The notes beneath the pieces were generated by a model. It was not told the origin of the DNA. It did no database searches and saw nothing but the letters and a program-made list of their open reading frames with translations. From an uncultured Acinetobacter sp. (lineage in GTDB: Bacteria; Pseudomonadota; Gammaproteobacteria; Pseudomonadales; Moraxellaceae), in NCBI RefSeq assembly GCF_947626835.1, contig NZ_CANQTS010000001.1, positions 1 to 64,000 of the forward strand: a stretch of 64,000 bases of DNA. The letters are read 5' to 3'. Made by a program: the position numbers and the translations under genes. Positions 19,467 through 31,201 of the stretch are shown here, one piece after another; the stretch's first letter is position 1, and every line of letters begins with the position of its first letter.

Positions 19467-20177
19467 ATGAGTAGAGGTACTCGTACATTTAATATCTACC
19501 GCTACGATCCTGATAAGGATAAAGCACCGTACATGCAAACTTTTAAGCTTGAGTTGACTGATAAGCACCGTATGTTGCTTGATGCACTTCTTGCATTAAA
19601 AGTACAAGACGAAACATTAACGTTCCGTCGTTCATGCCGTGAAGGTATTTGTGGTTCTGATGGTGTTAACATCAATGGTAAAAACGGTTTAGCGTGTCTT
19701 TGGAACCTAAACGATTTACCAGATGTCATTACAATTCGTCCGCTTCCAGGTCTTCCTGTGATTAAAGACTTGGTTGTAGACATGAATCAGTTCTACGATC
19801 AATACAACAAAATTCATCCGTTCTTGATCAACAATCAGCCTGCACCGCCAAAAGAGCGTTTGCAGTCTCCTGAAGAGCGTGAACATTTAGATGGTTTATA
19901 CGAATGTATTTTATGTGCATGTTGTTCAACTTCATGTCCATCATTTTGGTGGAACCCAGACAAGTTCTTGGGTCCATCAGCATTGTTAAATGCATACCGT
20001 TTCATCATTGACTCACGTGACTCTGCAACGCAAGAGCGTTTGGCTCGTCTTGACGACCCATTCTCTTTATTCCGTTGTAAAGGCATCATGAACTGTGTGT
20101 CTGTATGTCCTAAGGGTTTAAACCCAACGAAGGCAATCGGTCACATCCGTAGCATGATGTTTGATAACGCAGGTTAA
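19467..20177 (+). CDS. sdhB: Succinate dehydrogenase iron-sulfur subunit
   Basis: Passes electrons from FAD to ubiquinone through three iron-sulfur clusters. The product is 236 aa. The 2Fe-2S ligands are in [11 protein letters not shown] and later LAC, the 4Fe-4S ligands in [12 protein letters not shown], and the 3Fe-4S ligands in [17 protein letters not shown]. The ribosome site AGGAGA lies 14 nt after sdhA. It is the last gene of the sdh operon and is followed by a strong terminator. Confidence 0.98.
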   Translation: MSRGTRTFNIYRYDPDKDKAPYMQTFKLELTDKHRMLLDALLALKVQDETLTFRRSCREGICGSDGVNINGKNGLACLWNLNDLPDVITIRPLPGLPVIKDLVVDMNQFYDQYNKIHPFLINNQPAPPKERLQSPEEREHLDGLYECILCACCSTSCPSFWWNPDKFLGPSALLNAYRFIIDSRDSATQERLARLDDPFSLFRCKGIMNCVSVCPKGLNPTKAIGHIRSMMFDNAG

Positions 20178-20193
20178 TTTCTGCCAATCAAAG

Positions 20194-20222
20194 AAAAGCA
20201 CACCTTTAGGTGTGCTTTTTTT
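20194..20222 (+). terminator. sdhCDAB terminator
   Basis: Stem AAAAGCACACC / GGTGTGCTTTT with loop TTTA and a following T-run. Confidence 0.92.
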
Positions 20223-20913
20223 ATGAAACAAATATCTCAAGGTATCGCTATTTTCTATGACTTTGTTGCTCTGACCTATAAGTGAAAATACAAGCTTAAA
20301 AATCTGCTGCTTTTTTAATCTGACTCTCATTTAATTGCGCTAATTTGTTTTTTTGAGGCCACAAAGCACGCCGACATGCTACACATCTAGAATTAAAATG
20401 TTATCATATAACGATGGTACAAAGGGCAGATTGAAATAAGATGCTCTTTTTTGTTATCTAGCCTTTGGACTTTGGTCTAAATTGAATCTTTACCTGAGAT
20501 CAAGCAGCATAGGTTACAATAGTGCGAAGATTTAAATATTGGTTTTTAGCTGCTTCATGTTAGGATTAATGATCTGTTAGATATAGAAAATTTTGTGTTT
20601 TTACATACATTTTTTCTACACGAAGGCTGTTAAAATTGGGTATAACTAACTGGGTTAAATCGTTTTAGAAAAGTAAATAGCTTCGATTTATTTTTCTAAG
20701 TCGATTTGCAAAAAATTGCTCGGTTTTGCCGAGTATATGATGAGTGATGATGCCGCTGAGGGGCGTTATGATTCATTATTTACGTTAGGTTTTAACGTAG
20801 AGATAACGCCTCATGGCTGATGTCCAATGGGGACTAATGTCATGCCACCAATTTGACATTATCAATCATGGGTTTGCTGATTTAGGCATCCTGAAATGTT
20901 TTTGCAATAGGAA
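20223..20913. other. sdhB-sucA intergenic region with structured sucA leader
   Basis: About 690 nt. The first half is A+T-rich with no recognisable element. The 3' part is rich in inverted repeats: a 13-bp stem TAGAAAAGTAAAT / ATTTATTTTTCTA (20666-20698, one G-T pair), CTCGG / CCGAG with a 5-nt loop (about 20727-20741), and a longer-range GGCGTTAT / ATAACGCC pair enclosing about 35 nt (from about 20761 to 20812). I infer a long folded 5' leader on sucA mRNA. Structured sucA leader RNA motifs are known in other proteobacteria; whether this is one of them needs a covariance search. Confidence 0.55.
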
Positions 20914-20925
20914 ATGGGTCCACAA

Positions 20926-23745
20926 ATGCAAGAAGTTGCTGACGCTCTGCGTCTTGACACTGAACTTTCCGCTGACAGTGCAGCGTATATTGAAGAACTT
21001 TACGAACATTATTTAGCGTCACCAGATTCAGTTGGTGCTGACTGGCGTGCTTATTTCGATAAATTCCCTAAAGGTGATCAACCACATAGCAATGTACGTG
21101 AGCAATTCCTACTTTTAGGTCGTAATTCAAACCGTGTTCAGCCTGTAGTTCAAGCAACTGTGAGCTCTGAACATGAGCGTCGTCAAATCGGTGTATTACA
21201 ATTAATCGCGGCATACCGTAATCGTGGTCATCAAAAAGCAAAACTTGATCCATTAGGTTTGGCAAAGCGTGAACAAGCATTTGACTTAGAATTAGATGCA
21301 CACGGCTTAACTAAATCTGATTTGGATACCGTATTCCATACGGGTAACCTTGCGATTGGTAAAGAAGAAGCGACCCTTGCTGAAATTATTGCTGCATTAG
21401 AAGCGACTTACTGTCAAACAGTAGGTACTGAATACATGCACATTGTTGACACTAAAGAGAAACGTTGGATTCAACAACGTCTTGAAAGTGCACGTGGCCA
21501 ATTTAGCTTTACTGCAGATGAGAAAAAACACGTTTTAGAACGTTTAACTGCAGCTGAGGGACTAGAAAAATTCCTTGGTAATAAATACGTTGGTGCAAAA
21601 CGCTTTGGTGTAGAGGGTGGTGAATCTTTCATCCCTATGGTTGATGCGGTGATTCAACGCGCAGGTTCAGTAGGCTGTAAAGAAGTCGTGATCGGTATGC
21701 CTCACCGCGGCCGTTTAAACCTTCTTGTCAACATTATGGGTAAAAACCCAGCTGAATTGTTTGGTGAGTTTGAAGGTAAGTCTTTACATAAAAAAGGCTC
21801 TGGTGATGTTAAATACCACCAAGGTTTTTCTTCAAACGTGATGACAGCAGGTGGCGAAGTTCACTTAGCGCTTGCGTTTAACCCATCGCACTTAGAAATC
21901 GTGGGCCCTGTGGTTGAAGGTTCGGTACGTGCACGTCAAGTACGTCGTAAAGACATTGGCGGTGATGATGTATTACCAATCATCGTACACGGTGATGCAG
22001 CATTTGCAGGTCAAGGTGTGAACCAAGAAACCTTCCAAATGTCACAAACGCGTGGTTACACGGTGGGTGGTACAGTTCACATTGTGGTGAACAACCAAGT
22101 GGGCTTTACAACGTCTGATCCACGTGATGCGCGTTCTACAGAATACTGTACTGACATCGCTAAAATGATCCAAGCACCGATTTTCCATGTCAACGGTGAT
22201 GATCCTGAAGCGGTATTGTTTGTAGCACAACTTGCACATGATTTCCGTCATACGTTCCGTAAAGACGTTGTGATTGACATGTTCTGCTACCGTCGTCGTG
22301 GTCATAACGAAGCGGATGAACCTGCTGCAACTCAGCCATTGATGTATCAAGTGATCAATAAAAAGACCACAACGCGTACATTATATGCAGACAAGTTAGT
22401 TCAAGAAGGCGTACTTGATCGTGCTGCTGCAGATCAAATGATTGAAGACTATCGTGCTGACTTAGAAGCGGGTAATCACGTTGCTAATGCGCTTGTCTTA
22501 GAACCAAACAAAAAAATGTTTGTCGATTGGACACCGTATTTAGGTCATGATTATACAGACGTTTGGGATACAACTTTCCCTGTTGAGCGCTTAAAAGAGC
22601 TTGGCGAAGGCATGCGTAAACTTCCAGAAGGTTTCGTAATGCAGCGTCAGGTTGCTAAAGTGATCGACGATCGTTTGAAAATGCAAACTGGTGAAATGCC
22701 TTTAAACTGGGGTGCTGCAGAAACTTTAGCCTATGCAACATTGCTTGATGAAGGTTACTTGGTTCGTATTACAGGTGAAGACGTGGGTCGTGGTACATTC
22801 TCACACCGTCACGCTAAACTTCATAACCAAGTAGATGGCGAAACTTACATTCCGCTTTGCCATGTTAAAGACAACCAACCACGTTTTGCATTATACGACT
22901 CACTTCTTTCAGAAATGGCCGTTCTTGCATTTGAATATGGTTATGCAACCACGATTCCACACGGTTTAATTATTTGGGAAGCACAATTTGGTGACTTCGC
23001 AAACTGTGCACAGGTTGTGATTGACCAATTTATCTCATCTGGTGAAACCAAATGGGAACGTGTATGTGGCTTAACCATGCTTCTTCCACACGGTTTTGAA
23101 GGTCAAGGTCCAGAGCATTCATCGGCACGTTTAGAGCGTTTCTTACAGTTATGTGCTGAAGAAAACATGCAAGTGATCACACCAACGACACCTGCACAGA
23201 TCTTCCATGCATTACGTCGTCAAGCGGTTCGTCCAATTCGTAAGCCATTGATCGTAACTTCACCGAAGTCTTTACTTCGTCACAAGTTAGCGACTTCTAC
23301 TTTAGATGAGCTTGCAACAGGTACATTCCAAACCGTAATCGATGAAGTCGATAACATCAACAAAGCTGACGTAACTCGCGTTGTACTTTGTGGTGGTAAG
23401 GTTTACTACGATTTACTTGAAAAACGTCGTGAAAAAGAATTGAACAATACCGCGATTGTACGTATTGAACAGTTATATCCATACCCAGAAGCACGTTTAG
23501 CTGAGGTTCTTGCTCAGTATCCAAACGTGACTGAATTGGTATGGGCGCAAGAAGAACCGAAAAACCAAGGTGCTTGGTTGTTCATCGCGCCACGTTTATA
23601 TGAAGGCTTAATGGCTTCAGGTAAACAAATCAAGTTAAGCTACGCAGGCCGTGAAGCTTCTGCTGCACCGGCATGTGGTTCACCATACTTACATGCAAAA
23701 CAACAAGCTCAGCTCGTAAATGACGCTTTAGCGATCGTAGAATAA
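20926..23745 (+). CDS. sucA: 2-oxoglutarate dehydrogenase E1 component
   Basis: Thiamine-diphosphate enzyme that decarboxylates 2-oxoglutarate and passes the succinyl group to SucB. The product is 939 aa from ATG 20926 (MQEVADALRLDTELS). An in-frame ATG at 20914 sits almost on AGGA and is less likely. Landmarks: the N-terminal SucB-binding segment (AAYIEELYEHYLASPDSVG), GMPHRGRLNLLVNIMGK, the TPP motif beginning GDAAFAGQGVNQETF, and the C-terminal transketolase-type domain with EDVGRGTFSHRHA and LPHGFEGQGPEHSSARLERF. Codon use is highly biased, as expected for high expression. Confidence 0.97.
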   Translation: MQEVADALRLDTELSADSAAYIEELYEHYLASPDSVGADWRAYFDKFPKGDQPHSNVREQFLLLGRNSNRVQPVVQATVSSEHERRQIGVLQLIAAYRNRGHQKAKLDPLGLAKREQAFDLELDAHGLTKSDLDTVFHTGNLAIGKEEATLAEIIAALEATYCQTVGTEYMHIVDTKEKRWIQQRLESARGQFSFTADEKKHVLERLTAAEGLEKFLGNKYVGAKRFGVEGGESFIPMVDAVIQRAGSVGCKEVVIGMPHRGRLNLLVNIMGKNPAELFGEFEGKSLHKKGSGDVKYHQGFSSNVMTAGGEVHLALAFNPSHLEIVGPVVEGSVRARQVRRKDIGGDDVLPIIVHGDAAFAGQGVNQETFQMSQTRGYTVGGTVHIVVNNQVGFTTSDPRDARSTEYCTDIAKMIQAPIFHVNGDDPEAVLFVAQLAHDFRHTFRKDVVIDMFCYRRRGHNEADEPAATQPLMYQVINKKTTTRTLYADKLVQEGVLDRAAADQMIEDYRADLEAGNHVANALVLEPNKKMFVDWTPYLGHDYTDVWDTTFPVERLKELGEGMRKLPEGFVMQRQVAKVIDDRLKMQTGEMPLNWGAAETLAYATLLDEGYLVRITGEDVGRGTFSHRHAKLHNQVDGETYIPLCHVKDNQPRFALYDSLLSEMAVLAFEYGYATTIPHGLIIWEAQFGDFANCAQVVIDQFISSGETKWERVCGLTMLLPHGFEGQGPEHSSARLERFLQLCAEENMQVITPTTPAQIFHALRRQAVRPIRKPLIVTSPKSLLRHKLATSTLDELATGTFQTVIDEVDNINKADVTRVVLCGGKVYYDLLEKRREKELNNTAIVRIEQLYPYPEARLAEVLAQYPNVTELVWAQEEPKNQGAWLFIAPRLYEGLMASGKQIKLSYAGREASAAPACGSPYLHAKQQAQLVNDALAIVE

Positions 23746-23763
23746 TCAGGAGATTCTAAAATC

Positions 23764-24969
23764 ATGGCAACCGAAATTAAAGCACCTGTATTTCCAGAAT
23801 CAGTTGCAGACGGCACAATCGCAACTTGGCACAAACAACCAGGCGAAGCGGTAGCACGCGACGAAGTAATCTGTGATATTGAAACGGATAAAGTTGTATT
23901 AGAAGTTGTTGCTCCTGCTGACGGTACGATTGCGCAAATCATCAAAAATGAAGGCGACACAGTGCTTTCATCTGAAGTGATTGCTCAGTTTGAAGCGGGT
24001 GCTGTATCTGGCGCGGCTCAAACTCAAGCAGTTCAATCTGAAGAGAAAGTAGAACAAGCATCTTCACAAACTCAAGCAGGTAATGCGCCAATCGTTGAAC
24101 GTGCACAAGTGGCTGATCAAGCACCTGCTGTACGTAAAGCGTTAACTGAAACTGGTATTAATGCAAGTGAAGTTGCAGGTTCTGGTCGCGGTGGTCGTAT
24201 CACTAAAGAAGACGTTGCAAATCATCAAGCTAAACCTGCTGCGCAACCATTAAGCGTTGCGGTTGGTGAACGTGTTGAAAAACGTGTTCCAATGACACGT
24301 CTGCGTAAGCGTGTTGCTGAGCGTCTACTTGCTGCAACCCAAGAAACAGCAATGTTAACGACGTTTAACGAAGTGAACATGAAGCCAATCATGGAAATGC
24401 GTGCACAATACAAAGATGCTTTTGAAAAGCGTCATGGTGCACGTTTAGGCTTTATGTCATTCTTTGTTAAAGCGGCAACTGAAGCACTTAAGCGTTACCC
24501 TGCGGTAAATGCGTCTATTGATGGCGACGATATCGTATATCACGGTTTCTATGACATTGGTGTAGCTGTATCTTCTGAACGCGGTCTAGTGGTTCCTGTA
24601 CTTCGTGATACAGACCGCATGAACTATGCTGAAGTTGAAAACGGCATCCGTGACTATGCATACAAAGCGCGTGACGGCAAATTAGGCATCGAAGACATGA
24701 CTGGCGGTACATTCACCATTACTAACGGTGGTACTTTCGGTTCACTTCTTTCTACGCCAATTTTGAACACACCACAAACTGCAATTTTAGGTATGCACAA
24801 AATCCAAGAGCGTCCTATGGCAGTAAACGGTCAAGTAGAAATCTTACCGATGATGTACTTAGCGCTTTCTTATGACCACCGTTTAATCGATGGTAAAGAA
24901 GCTGTAGGTTTCTTGGTAACAATTAAAGAATTGTTAGAAGAACCAGCTCGTCTTATCCTTGACCTTTAA
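23764..24969 (+). CDS. sucB: 2-oxoglutarate dehydrogenase E2, dihydrolipoyl succinyltransferase
   Basis: Core of the 2-oxoglutarate dehydrogenase complex. The product is 401 aa. The lipoyl domain has the acceptor Lys43 in [11 protein letters not shown] flexible Ala/Gln/Glu-rich linker at about residues 80-115 is followed by the E1/E3-binding domain ([20 protein letters not shown]) and the catalytic domain ending with [11 protein letters not shown], which carries the catalytic His-Asp. The ribosome site AGGAG precedes it, 18 nt after sucA. Confidence 0.98.
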   Translation: MATEIKAPVFPESVADGTIATWHKQPGEAVARDEVICDIETDKVVLEVVAPADGTIAQIIKNEGDTVLSSEVIAQFEAGAVSGAAQTQAVQSEEKVEQASSQTQAGNAPIVERAQVADQAPAVRKALTETGINASEVAGSGRGGRITKEDVANHQAKPAAQPLSVAVGERVEKRVPMTRLRKRVAERLLAATQETAMLTTFNEVNMKPIMEMRAQYKDAFEKRHGARLGFMSFFVKAATEALKRYPAVNASIDGDDIVYHGFYDIGVAVSSERGLVVPVLRDTDRMNYAEVENGIRDYAYKARDGKLGIEDMTGGTFTITNGGTFGSLLSTPILNTPQTAILGMHKIQERPMAVNGQVEILPMMYLALSYDHRLIDGKEAVGFLVTIKELLEEPARLILDL

Positions 24970-24989
24970 TTCTTAAAGAATAAAAAATC

Positions 24990-26464
<1,475 letters not shown>

Positions 26465-26484
26465 TCTGTGAAAGATTAACAAAA

Positions 26485-26510
26485 AGAGCAGCAATCGCTG
26501 CTCTTTTTTT
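26485..26510 (+). terminator. Terminator after lpdA
   Basis: Stem AGAGCAGC / GCTGCTCT with loop AATC and a run of T. It separates lpdA from sucCD, implying that sucCD has its own promoter in the following 130 nt. Confidence 0.9.
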
Positions 26511-26640
26511 ATGCAAAAAAGGTTGTGTTTGCTCAGTTTATCCTCTAAAAATAACAAAGCACAATATGCTTTATAGTCAGTTCGACGGATGTTTGCCCTA
26601 TAAAGCCACAATATAAAATGAATAACACAAAGGTTGTGAC

Positions 26641-27807
26641 ATGAATTTACATGAGTACCAAGCCAAAGCATTATTAAAACAATATGGAATGCCAGTGCAA
26701 GAAGGCATTGTGATTGACACAGAGCAAGCAGCACGGGATGCTTTTGAGCAATTAGGTGGTAAGTTTGCGGTGATGAAAGCCCAAGTCCATGCAGGAGGCC
26801 GTGGTAAAGCAGGTGGCGTAAAGGTGGTGAAATCAAGTGATGAAGCTGCTGAATATGCTAAAAATTTATTAGGTACACGTTTAGTCACCTATCAAACTGA
26901 CAGTTTGGGTCAACCCGTCAATCAAATTTTAGTTTGTGAGGATGTTTATCCTGTACAACGTGAATTATATTTAGGTGCAGTGGTGGATCGTTCTAGCCGT
27001 CGTGTCACTTTTATGGCATCCACTGAAGGGGGTGTTGATATTGAAAAAATCGCAGAAGAAAGCCCTGAGAAAATTATTAAAGTGGAAGTAGACCCATTGG
27101 TTGGTTTGCAGCCTTTTCAAGCACGTGAAGTTGGTTTTGCTTTAAAGCTTAACAATGGACAAATCAATCAATTTGTCACTATTATGACAGGGGCATATCA
27201 AGCCTTTGTGGAAAATGACTTTGCTTTATTTGAGATTAACCCTTTATCGGTAAGAGAAAATGGCGAAATCTTATGTGTAGATGCCAAAATTGGCATTGAT
27301 ACCAATGCCTTATACCGTTTGCCGCACATTGCTTTGTTGCGTGATAAATCGCAAGAAAATGAACGCGAATTACGTGCTTCTGAACATGATCTAAATTATG
27401 TGGCTTTAGAGGGCAATATTGGTTGCATGGTCAATGGGGCAGGGCTTGCCATGGCCACCATGGATATTATTAAACTCTATGGCGGACAACCTGCGAACTT
27501 CCTTGATGTAGGTGGTGGAGCGACCAAAGAGCGTGTCATAGAAGCCTTTAAAATTATTCTTGCGGACACTTCAGTACAGGCCGTTTTGATTAATATTTTT
27601 GGTGGTATTGTTCGCTGTGACATGATTGCCGAAGCCATTATTGCAGCGGTACGTGAGGTACATGTTGCCATTCCTGTGGTGGTACGTTTAGAAGGCAATA
27701 ATGCTGAATTAGGAGCTAAGTTACTGGATGAATCGGGATTAACCTTGATTTCAGCCCAAGGTTTGGCTGATGCCGCACAAAAAGTTGTCGCTGCTGTAAA
27801 CGCATAA
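26641..27807 (+). CDS. sucC: Succinyl-CoA synthetase beta subunit
   Basis: With SucD it converts succinyl-CoA to succinate with substrate-level phosphorylation. The product is 388 aa, the family length. It starts [16 protein letters not shown] and has an ATP-grasp fold with [16 protein letters not shown] near residues 46-61, FEINPL and [18 protein letters not shown], and the [16 protein letters not shown] signature. Codon use is visibly less biased than in sdh/sucAB/lpdA (ATT, TTA and GGC-rich codons are common), which fits separate and lower expression. Confidence 0.97.
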   Translation: MNLHEYQAKALLKQYGMPVQEGIVIDTEQAARDAFEQLGGKFAVMKAQVHAGGRGKAGGVKVVKSSDEAAEYAKNLLGTRLVTYQTDSLGQPVNQILVCEDVYPVQRELYLGAVVDRSSRRVTFMASTEGGVDIEKIAEESPEKIIKVEVDPLVGLQPFQAREVGFALKLNNGQINQFVTIMTGAYQAFVENDFALFEINPLSVRENGEILCVDAKIGIDTNALYRLPHIALLRDKSQENERELRASEHDLNYVALEGNIGCMVNGAGLAMATMDIIKLYGGQPANFLDVGGGATKERVIEAFKIILADTSVQAVLINIFGGIVRCDMIAEAIIAAVREVHVAIPVVVRLEGNNAELGAKLLDESGLTLISAQGLADAAQKVVAAVNA

Positions 27808-27818
27808 GGAGAAAAATA

Positions 27819-28730
27819 ATGAGCGTACTCGTCAATAAAAATACCCAAGTGATTGTACAAGGCTTTACCGGTAAAAATGGCACCTTTCATTCCGAGCAAT
27901 CGATTGCCTATGGCACACAAGTCTTGGGCGGCGTAACCCCTGGTAAAGGTGGGCAACGTCATTTAGACCGTCCTGTATTTAACACCGTTAAAGAAGCCGT
28001 GCGTGAAACAGGTGCCAATGCTACCTCTATTTATGTACCTGCACCTTTTGTACTTGATTCCATTATTGAATCGATTGATGCGGGTTTAAAGTTAATTGTG
28101 GTCATCACAGAAGGTGTCCCGACCTTAGATATGCTCAAAGCCAAACGCTACTTAGAAACGTATGGTAATCATGCACGTTTAATTGGCCCTAATTGCCCAG
28201 GGATTATTACCCCAGGGGAATGTAAAATTGGCATTATGCCCGGTCATATCCATAAAGCGGGTAAAATTGGCATTATCTCGCGTTCAGGTACACTCACCTA
28301 TGAAGCTGTATCGCAAACCACCAAACTAGGCCTAGGACAATCAACCTGTATTGGCATTGGTGGTGATCCGATTCCGGGTATGAATCAAATAGATTGCTTA
28401 AAATTATTTGAAGAAGATCCACAAACTGAAGCCATTATTATGATTGGTGAAATTGGCGGAACCGCCGAAGAAGAAGCCGCGGAATATATTCAGTCGAATG
28501 TCACAAAACCGGTGGTGGGTTATATTGCAGGAGTGACTGCGCCTAAAGGTAAACGTATGGGACATGCAGGCGCGATTATCTCAGGGGGCAAGGGCACAGC
28601 AGAAGAGAAATTTGCCGCCTTTGAACGTGCAGGGATGGCTTACACCCGTAGTCCTGCAGAACTTGGCTCAACTATGTTAAGTCTTTTAGAAGACAAAGGT
28701 TTACTCGATCCTGCTATTGCCTTAACTTAA
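27819..28730 (+). CDS. sucD: Succinyl-CoA synthetase alpha subunit
   Basis: Binds CoA and carries the phosphohistidine intermediate. The product is 303 aa, somewhat longer than E. coli SucD (289). It has the CoA-binding region [39 protein letters not shown] and [15 protein letters not shown], and the active-site His in [17 protein letters not shown]. It lies 11 nt after sucC, with AAGGAG as ribosome site. Confidence 0.97.
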   Translation: MSVLVNKNTQVIVQGFTGKNGTFHSEQSIAYGTQVLGGVTPGKGGQRHLDRPVFNTVKEAVRETGANATSIYVPAPFVLDSIIESIDAGLKLIVVITEGVPTLDMLKAKRYLETYGNHARLIGPNCPGIITPGECKIGIMPGHIHKAGKIGIISRSGTLTYEAVSQTTKLGLGQSTCIGIGGDPIPGMNQIDCLKLFEEDPQTEAIIMIGEIGGTAEEEAAEYIQSNVTKPVVGYIAGVTAPKGKRMGHAGAIISGGKGTAEEKFAAFERAGMAYTRSPAELGSTMLSLLEDKGLLDPAIALT

Positions 28731-28735
28731 GCATC

Positions 28736-28762
28736 AAATTCGCCCAATTAAGGCGAATTTTA
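28736..28762 (+). terminator. Hairpin after sucD
   Basis: Stem AAATTCGCC / GGCGAATTT with loop CAATTAA and only four T after the stem; a moderate terminator for sucCD. Confidence 0.65.
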
Positions 28763-28765
28763 GGC

Positions 28766-28930
28766 AAAAAAAATGCGTAATGATTGGGGTATTCATTACG
28801 CATAAAAACGAATCTGTTGTAGCAACAGGTTCAGGGGTAACTTAAAGCTCATAGAGGAGAATCTAATGAAGCTGTTTGGCTATGAAGTTATCTTAAGATG
28901 TTGATGCTTGAGTTTCAGCAGTATTCAGGT
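28766..28930 (-). ncRNA. aar: Probable Hfq-type small RNA (Aar) between trpS and sucD
   Basis: On the minus strand this region ends in a strong intrinsic terminator: an 11-bp perfect stem ATGCGTAATGA / TCATTACGCAT (28773-28803) followed by eight T. Upstream are a small hairpin CTGTTG / CAACAG and a C/T-rich stretch TTCTCCTCT, complementary to ribosome-binding sites, as in Hfq-dependent regulators. The trpS terminator lies upstream at 29024-29047, so this is a separate unit. From memory, an Hfq-dependent small RNA called Aar, linked to amino-acid metabolism, was described in A. baylyi between trpS and sucD. The 5' end is estimated; no clear -35 box is visible. Confidence 0.6.
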
Positions 28931-29018
28931 AATAAAGTGTCATGTTGCGTGAACATGTGGCACAAAATGTGAATAAAACCCTTTGATTGTGAATTAAAAC
29001 TTACACAAGCCCTAGGCA

Positions 29019-29047
29019 TAAAAAAACCCTTCTTAAAAGAAGGGTTT
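29019..29047 (-). terminator. trpS terminator
   Basis: Stem AAACCCTTCTT / AAGAAGGGTTT with a 2-nt loop. Read on the minus strand it is followed by a T-run. Confidence 0.88.
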
Positions 29048-29062
29048 GATTTTTATAATGAA

Positions 29063-30076
29063 TTAAAAACGGAACACGCCAAGCGAAGTTTTCACTTCAT
29101 CTAAAGTTTGTTGCGTAATGTCACGGCATTTATCTGTACCGTGTTTAAGTATATCCATAATGTAATCTGGATCTTTAGCCAATTCGATACGGCGTTCACG
29201 AATAGGGCCAAGTAACTCTTTGAGTACCCCTTCAAGGCGCTTTTTAACCGTACCATCACCTAAACCACCACGGCGATAATGCGCTTTTAACTCTTCCACT
29301 TCTTCTTTATTCGGGTCAAATGCATCTAGATAAGTAAATACCACGTTGCCTTCAACTTGACCTGGATCTTCAATACGTAAGTGATTTGGATCGGTGTACA
29401 TGGCATTTACGGCTTTTTTGACGTCTTTATCTGTGGCATCTAACACAATGGTGTTACCTAAAGATTTAGACATTTTGGCTTTGCCATCAAAGCCTGGTAA
29501 ACGACCCACATTAGACAATAATGCTTTACATTCAGGCAGTAACTCACGACCTACTTGGCGATTGACACGACGTACAATTTCGTTGGTTTGCTCGATCATT
29601 GGAATTTGATCTTCACCTACTGGTACCACAGTGGCTTTAAATGCAGTGATATCAGCCGCTTGTGCCACTGGGTAGCATAAGAAACCGGCTGGAATATCAC
29701 GTTCAAAACCACGCATCTGAATTTCAGATTTAATGGTTGGGTTGCGCTCTAAGCGTGATACGGTCACAAAGTTGAGATACAACATGGTCAATTCATTGAG
29801 CGCAGGTAAGCTTGATTGCACACAAATGGTGGTTTTGGTGGGGTCAATACCTACCGCTAAATAGTCAGTTGCCACTTCAATAATATTACGACGTACTTTT
29901 TCAAAGTTATCAGCATTATCGGTAAAGGCTTGTGCATCCGCAAGTAACAAATGCTGATGATGAGAATCTTGTAAACCGACGCGTGAACGTAGCGAACCTA
30001 CAAAATGGCCCAAGTGTAATTGTCCGGTCGGACGGTCGCCAGTTAAGATTACTGGACGATTATCTGGAGTAGTCAT
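29063..30076 (-). CDS. trpS: Tryptophanyl-tRNA synthetase
   Basis: Class I aminoacyl-tRNA synthetase charging tRNA-Trp. The product is 337 aa from ATG 30076 (MTTPDNRPVILTGDRPTGQLHLGH), chosen because GGAAGA lies 5 nt upstream; the frame extends another 17 codons. The HIGH-type motif is GQLHLGHFVG, preceded by the TrpRS-typical DRPTG, and the KMSKS motif is KMSKSLGN. Its expression unit stands alone, divergent from the DUF808 gene. Confidence 0.96.
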   Translation of the reverse strand: MTTPDNRPVILTGDRPTGQLHLGHFVGSLRSRVGLQDSHHQHLLLADAQAFTDNADNFEKVRRNIIEVATDYLAVGIDPTKTTICVQSSLPALNELTMLYLNFVTVSRLERNPTIKSEIQMRGFERDIPAGFLCYPVAQAADITAFKATVVPVGEDQIPMIEQTNEIVRRVNRQVGRELLPECKALLSNVGRLPGFDGKAKMSKSLGNTIVLDATDKDVKKAVNAMYTDPNHLRIEDPGQVEGNVVFTYLDAFDPNKEEVEELKAHYRRGGLGDGTVKKRLEGVLKELLGPIRERRIELAKDPDYIMDILKHGTDKCRDITQQTLDEVKTSLGVFRF

Positions 30077-30235
30077 GCTGTCTTCCAAGTCGTTGTATGA
30101 CATCAATATCACGATGAATAGCGACATTGTACGGTATAAGTTTTATGTGTGTCAGCCTACTGGTAATAAATGCTGTACAGAGTTTTTAAGATTGTAGTTT
30201 TAAACTCAAGAAAAATAAAACAGAGAACCAAAATT

Positions 30236-31159
30236 ATGAGCAGCTTACTCTTATTATTAGACGATATTGCCACGATTATGGATGATGTAGCAGTCATGAG
30301 TAAAATGGCAGCTAAAAAAACCGCAGGGGTATTGGGCGATGATTTAGCTTTAAACGCACAGCAAGTCAGTGGGGTACGTGCTGAGCGAGAGCTGCCTGTG
30401 GTCTGGAGCGTGGCCAAAGGCTCATTTGTGAATAAAGTGATTTTAGTGCCGTTGGCTTTGGCAATTAGTGTGATTGCACCATGGCTGATTAATCCTTTGT
30501 TAATGGTCGGTGGCTTATTCTTGTGTTATGAGGGCGTTGAAAAAGTCTTACATACATTGCAGCATAAAAAAGCTAAAACTGCTGAAGAGGCAGCCACCCA
30601 ATTGGCACTGACTGAAGCGCAATTGCACAATATGGAAAAAGACAAAATTAAAGGCGCTATTCGTACTGACTTTATTTTATCAGCAGAAATTATTGTGATT
30701 TCATTAGGCACAGTGGCAACAGCAGCTTTTGTGACCAAAGTGAGTGTTTTAACCGTGATTGCCATTGCAATGACTATTGGTGTATATGGCTTGGTGGCAT
30801 TAATTGTTAAAATTGATGATATGGGTCTATACCTGACAGAAAAAACTTCAGCTGCTCAACAAAAAATGGGACATGCTCTATTGGCCTTTGCACCAATTTT
30901 AATGAAAACCCTGACTATCGTGGGTACACTTGCGATGTTTTTGGTGGGTGGGGGGATTATTAACCATGCGATCCCTTTATTGCATCACTTTACTGAAGAT
31001 GCGGTCGATCATCTGGAACATATTCCAACTGTAGGCAGCATTATGGGTGCATTGACTCCAACCTTAATTAATTTTGTGATTGGAATTGTGGCAGGTTTGC
31101 TTGTGGTGTTAGTGGTTACACTGATCAAGAAGTTATGGCCACGTACAAAAACTCCTTAA
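30236..31159 (+). CDS. DUF808 (YedI-type) inner-membrane protein
   Basis: A 307-aa protein matching DUF808/YedI: the N-terminal segment [20 protein letters not shown], then [19 protein letters not shown] and [17 protein letters not shown], followed by about six to seven hydrophobic membrane segments. The ATG at 30236 gives the family N-terminus; the frame runs 22 codons further upstream with no support. The biochemical function is not known to me. It is on its own transcript, divergent from trpS. Confidence 0.88.
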   Translation: MSSLLLLLDDIATIMDDVAVMSKMAAKKTAGVLGDDLALNAQQVSGVRAERELPVVWSVAKGSFVNKVILVPLALAISVIAPWLINPLLMVGGLFLCYEGVEKVLHTLQHKKAKTAEEAATQLALTEAQLHNMEKDKIKGAIRTDFILSAEIIVISLGTVATAAFVTKVSVLTVIAIAMTIGVYGLVALIVKIDDMGLYLTEKTSAAQQKMGHALLAFAPILMKTLTIVGTLAMFLVGGGIINHAIPLLHHFTEDAVDHLEHIPTVGSIMGALTPTLINFVIGIVAGLLVVLVVTLIKKLWPRTKTP

Positions 31160-31201
31160 AGCTCGCTACAATAAACCCAAGACTGAACAAGGATAACAAC
31201 T

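Noticed and set aside
20813..21016. 67-aa frame MADVQWGLMSCHQF overlapping the sucA start
   Set aside because: It overlaps the well-supported sucA frame, has no good ribosome site and no family resemblance.
28866..28904. A 12-codon frame MKLFGYEVILRC with a near-perfect GAGGAG ribosome site
   Set aside because: It lies antisense to the probable Aar RNA. The ribosome-site look is explained by the complement of the RNA's TTCTCCTCT stretch, and the peptide is very short.
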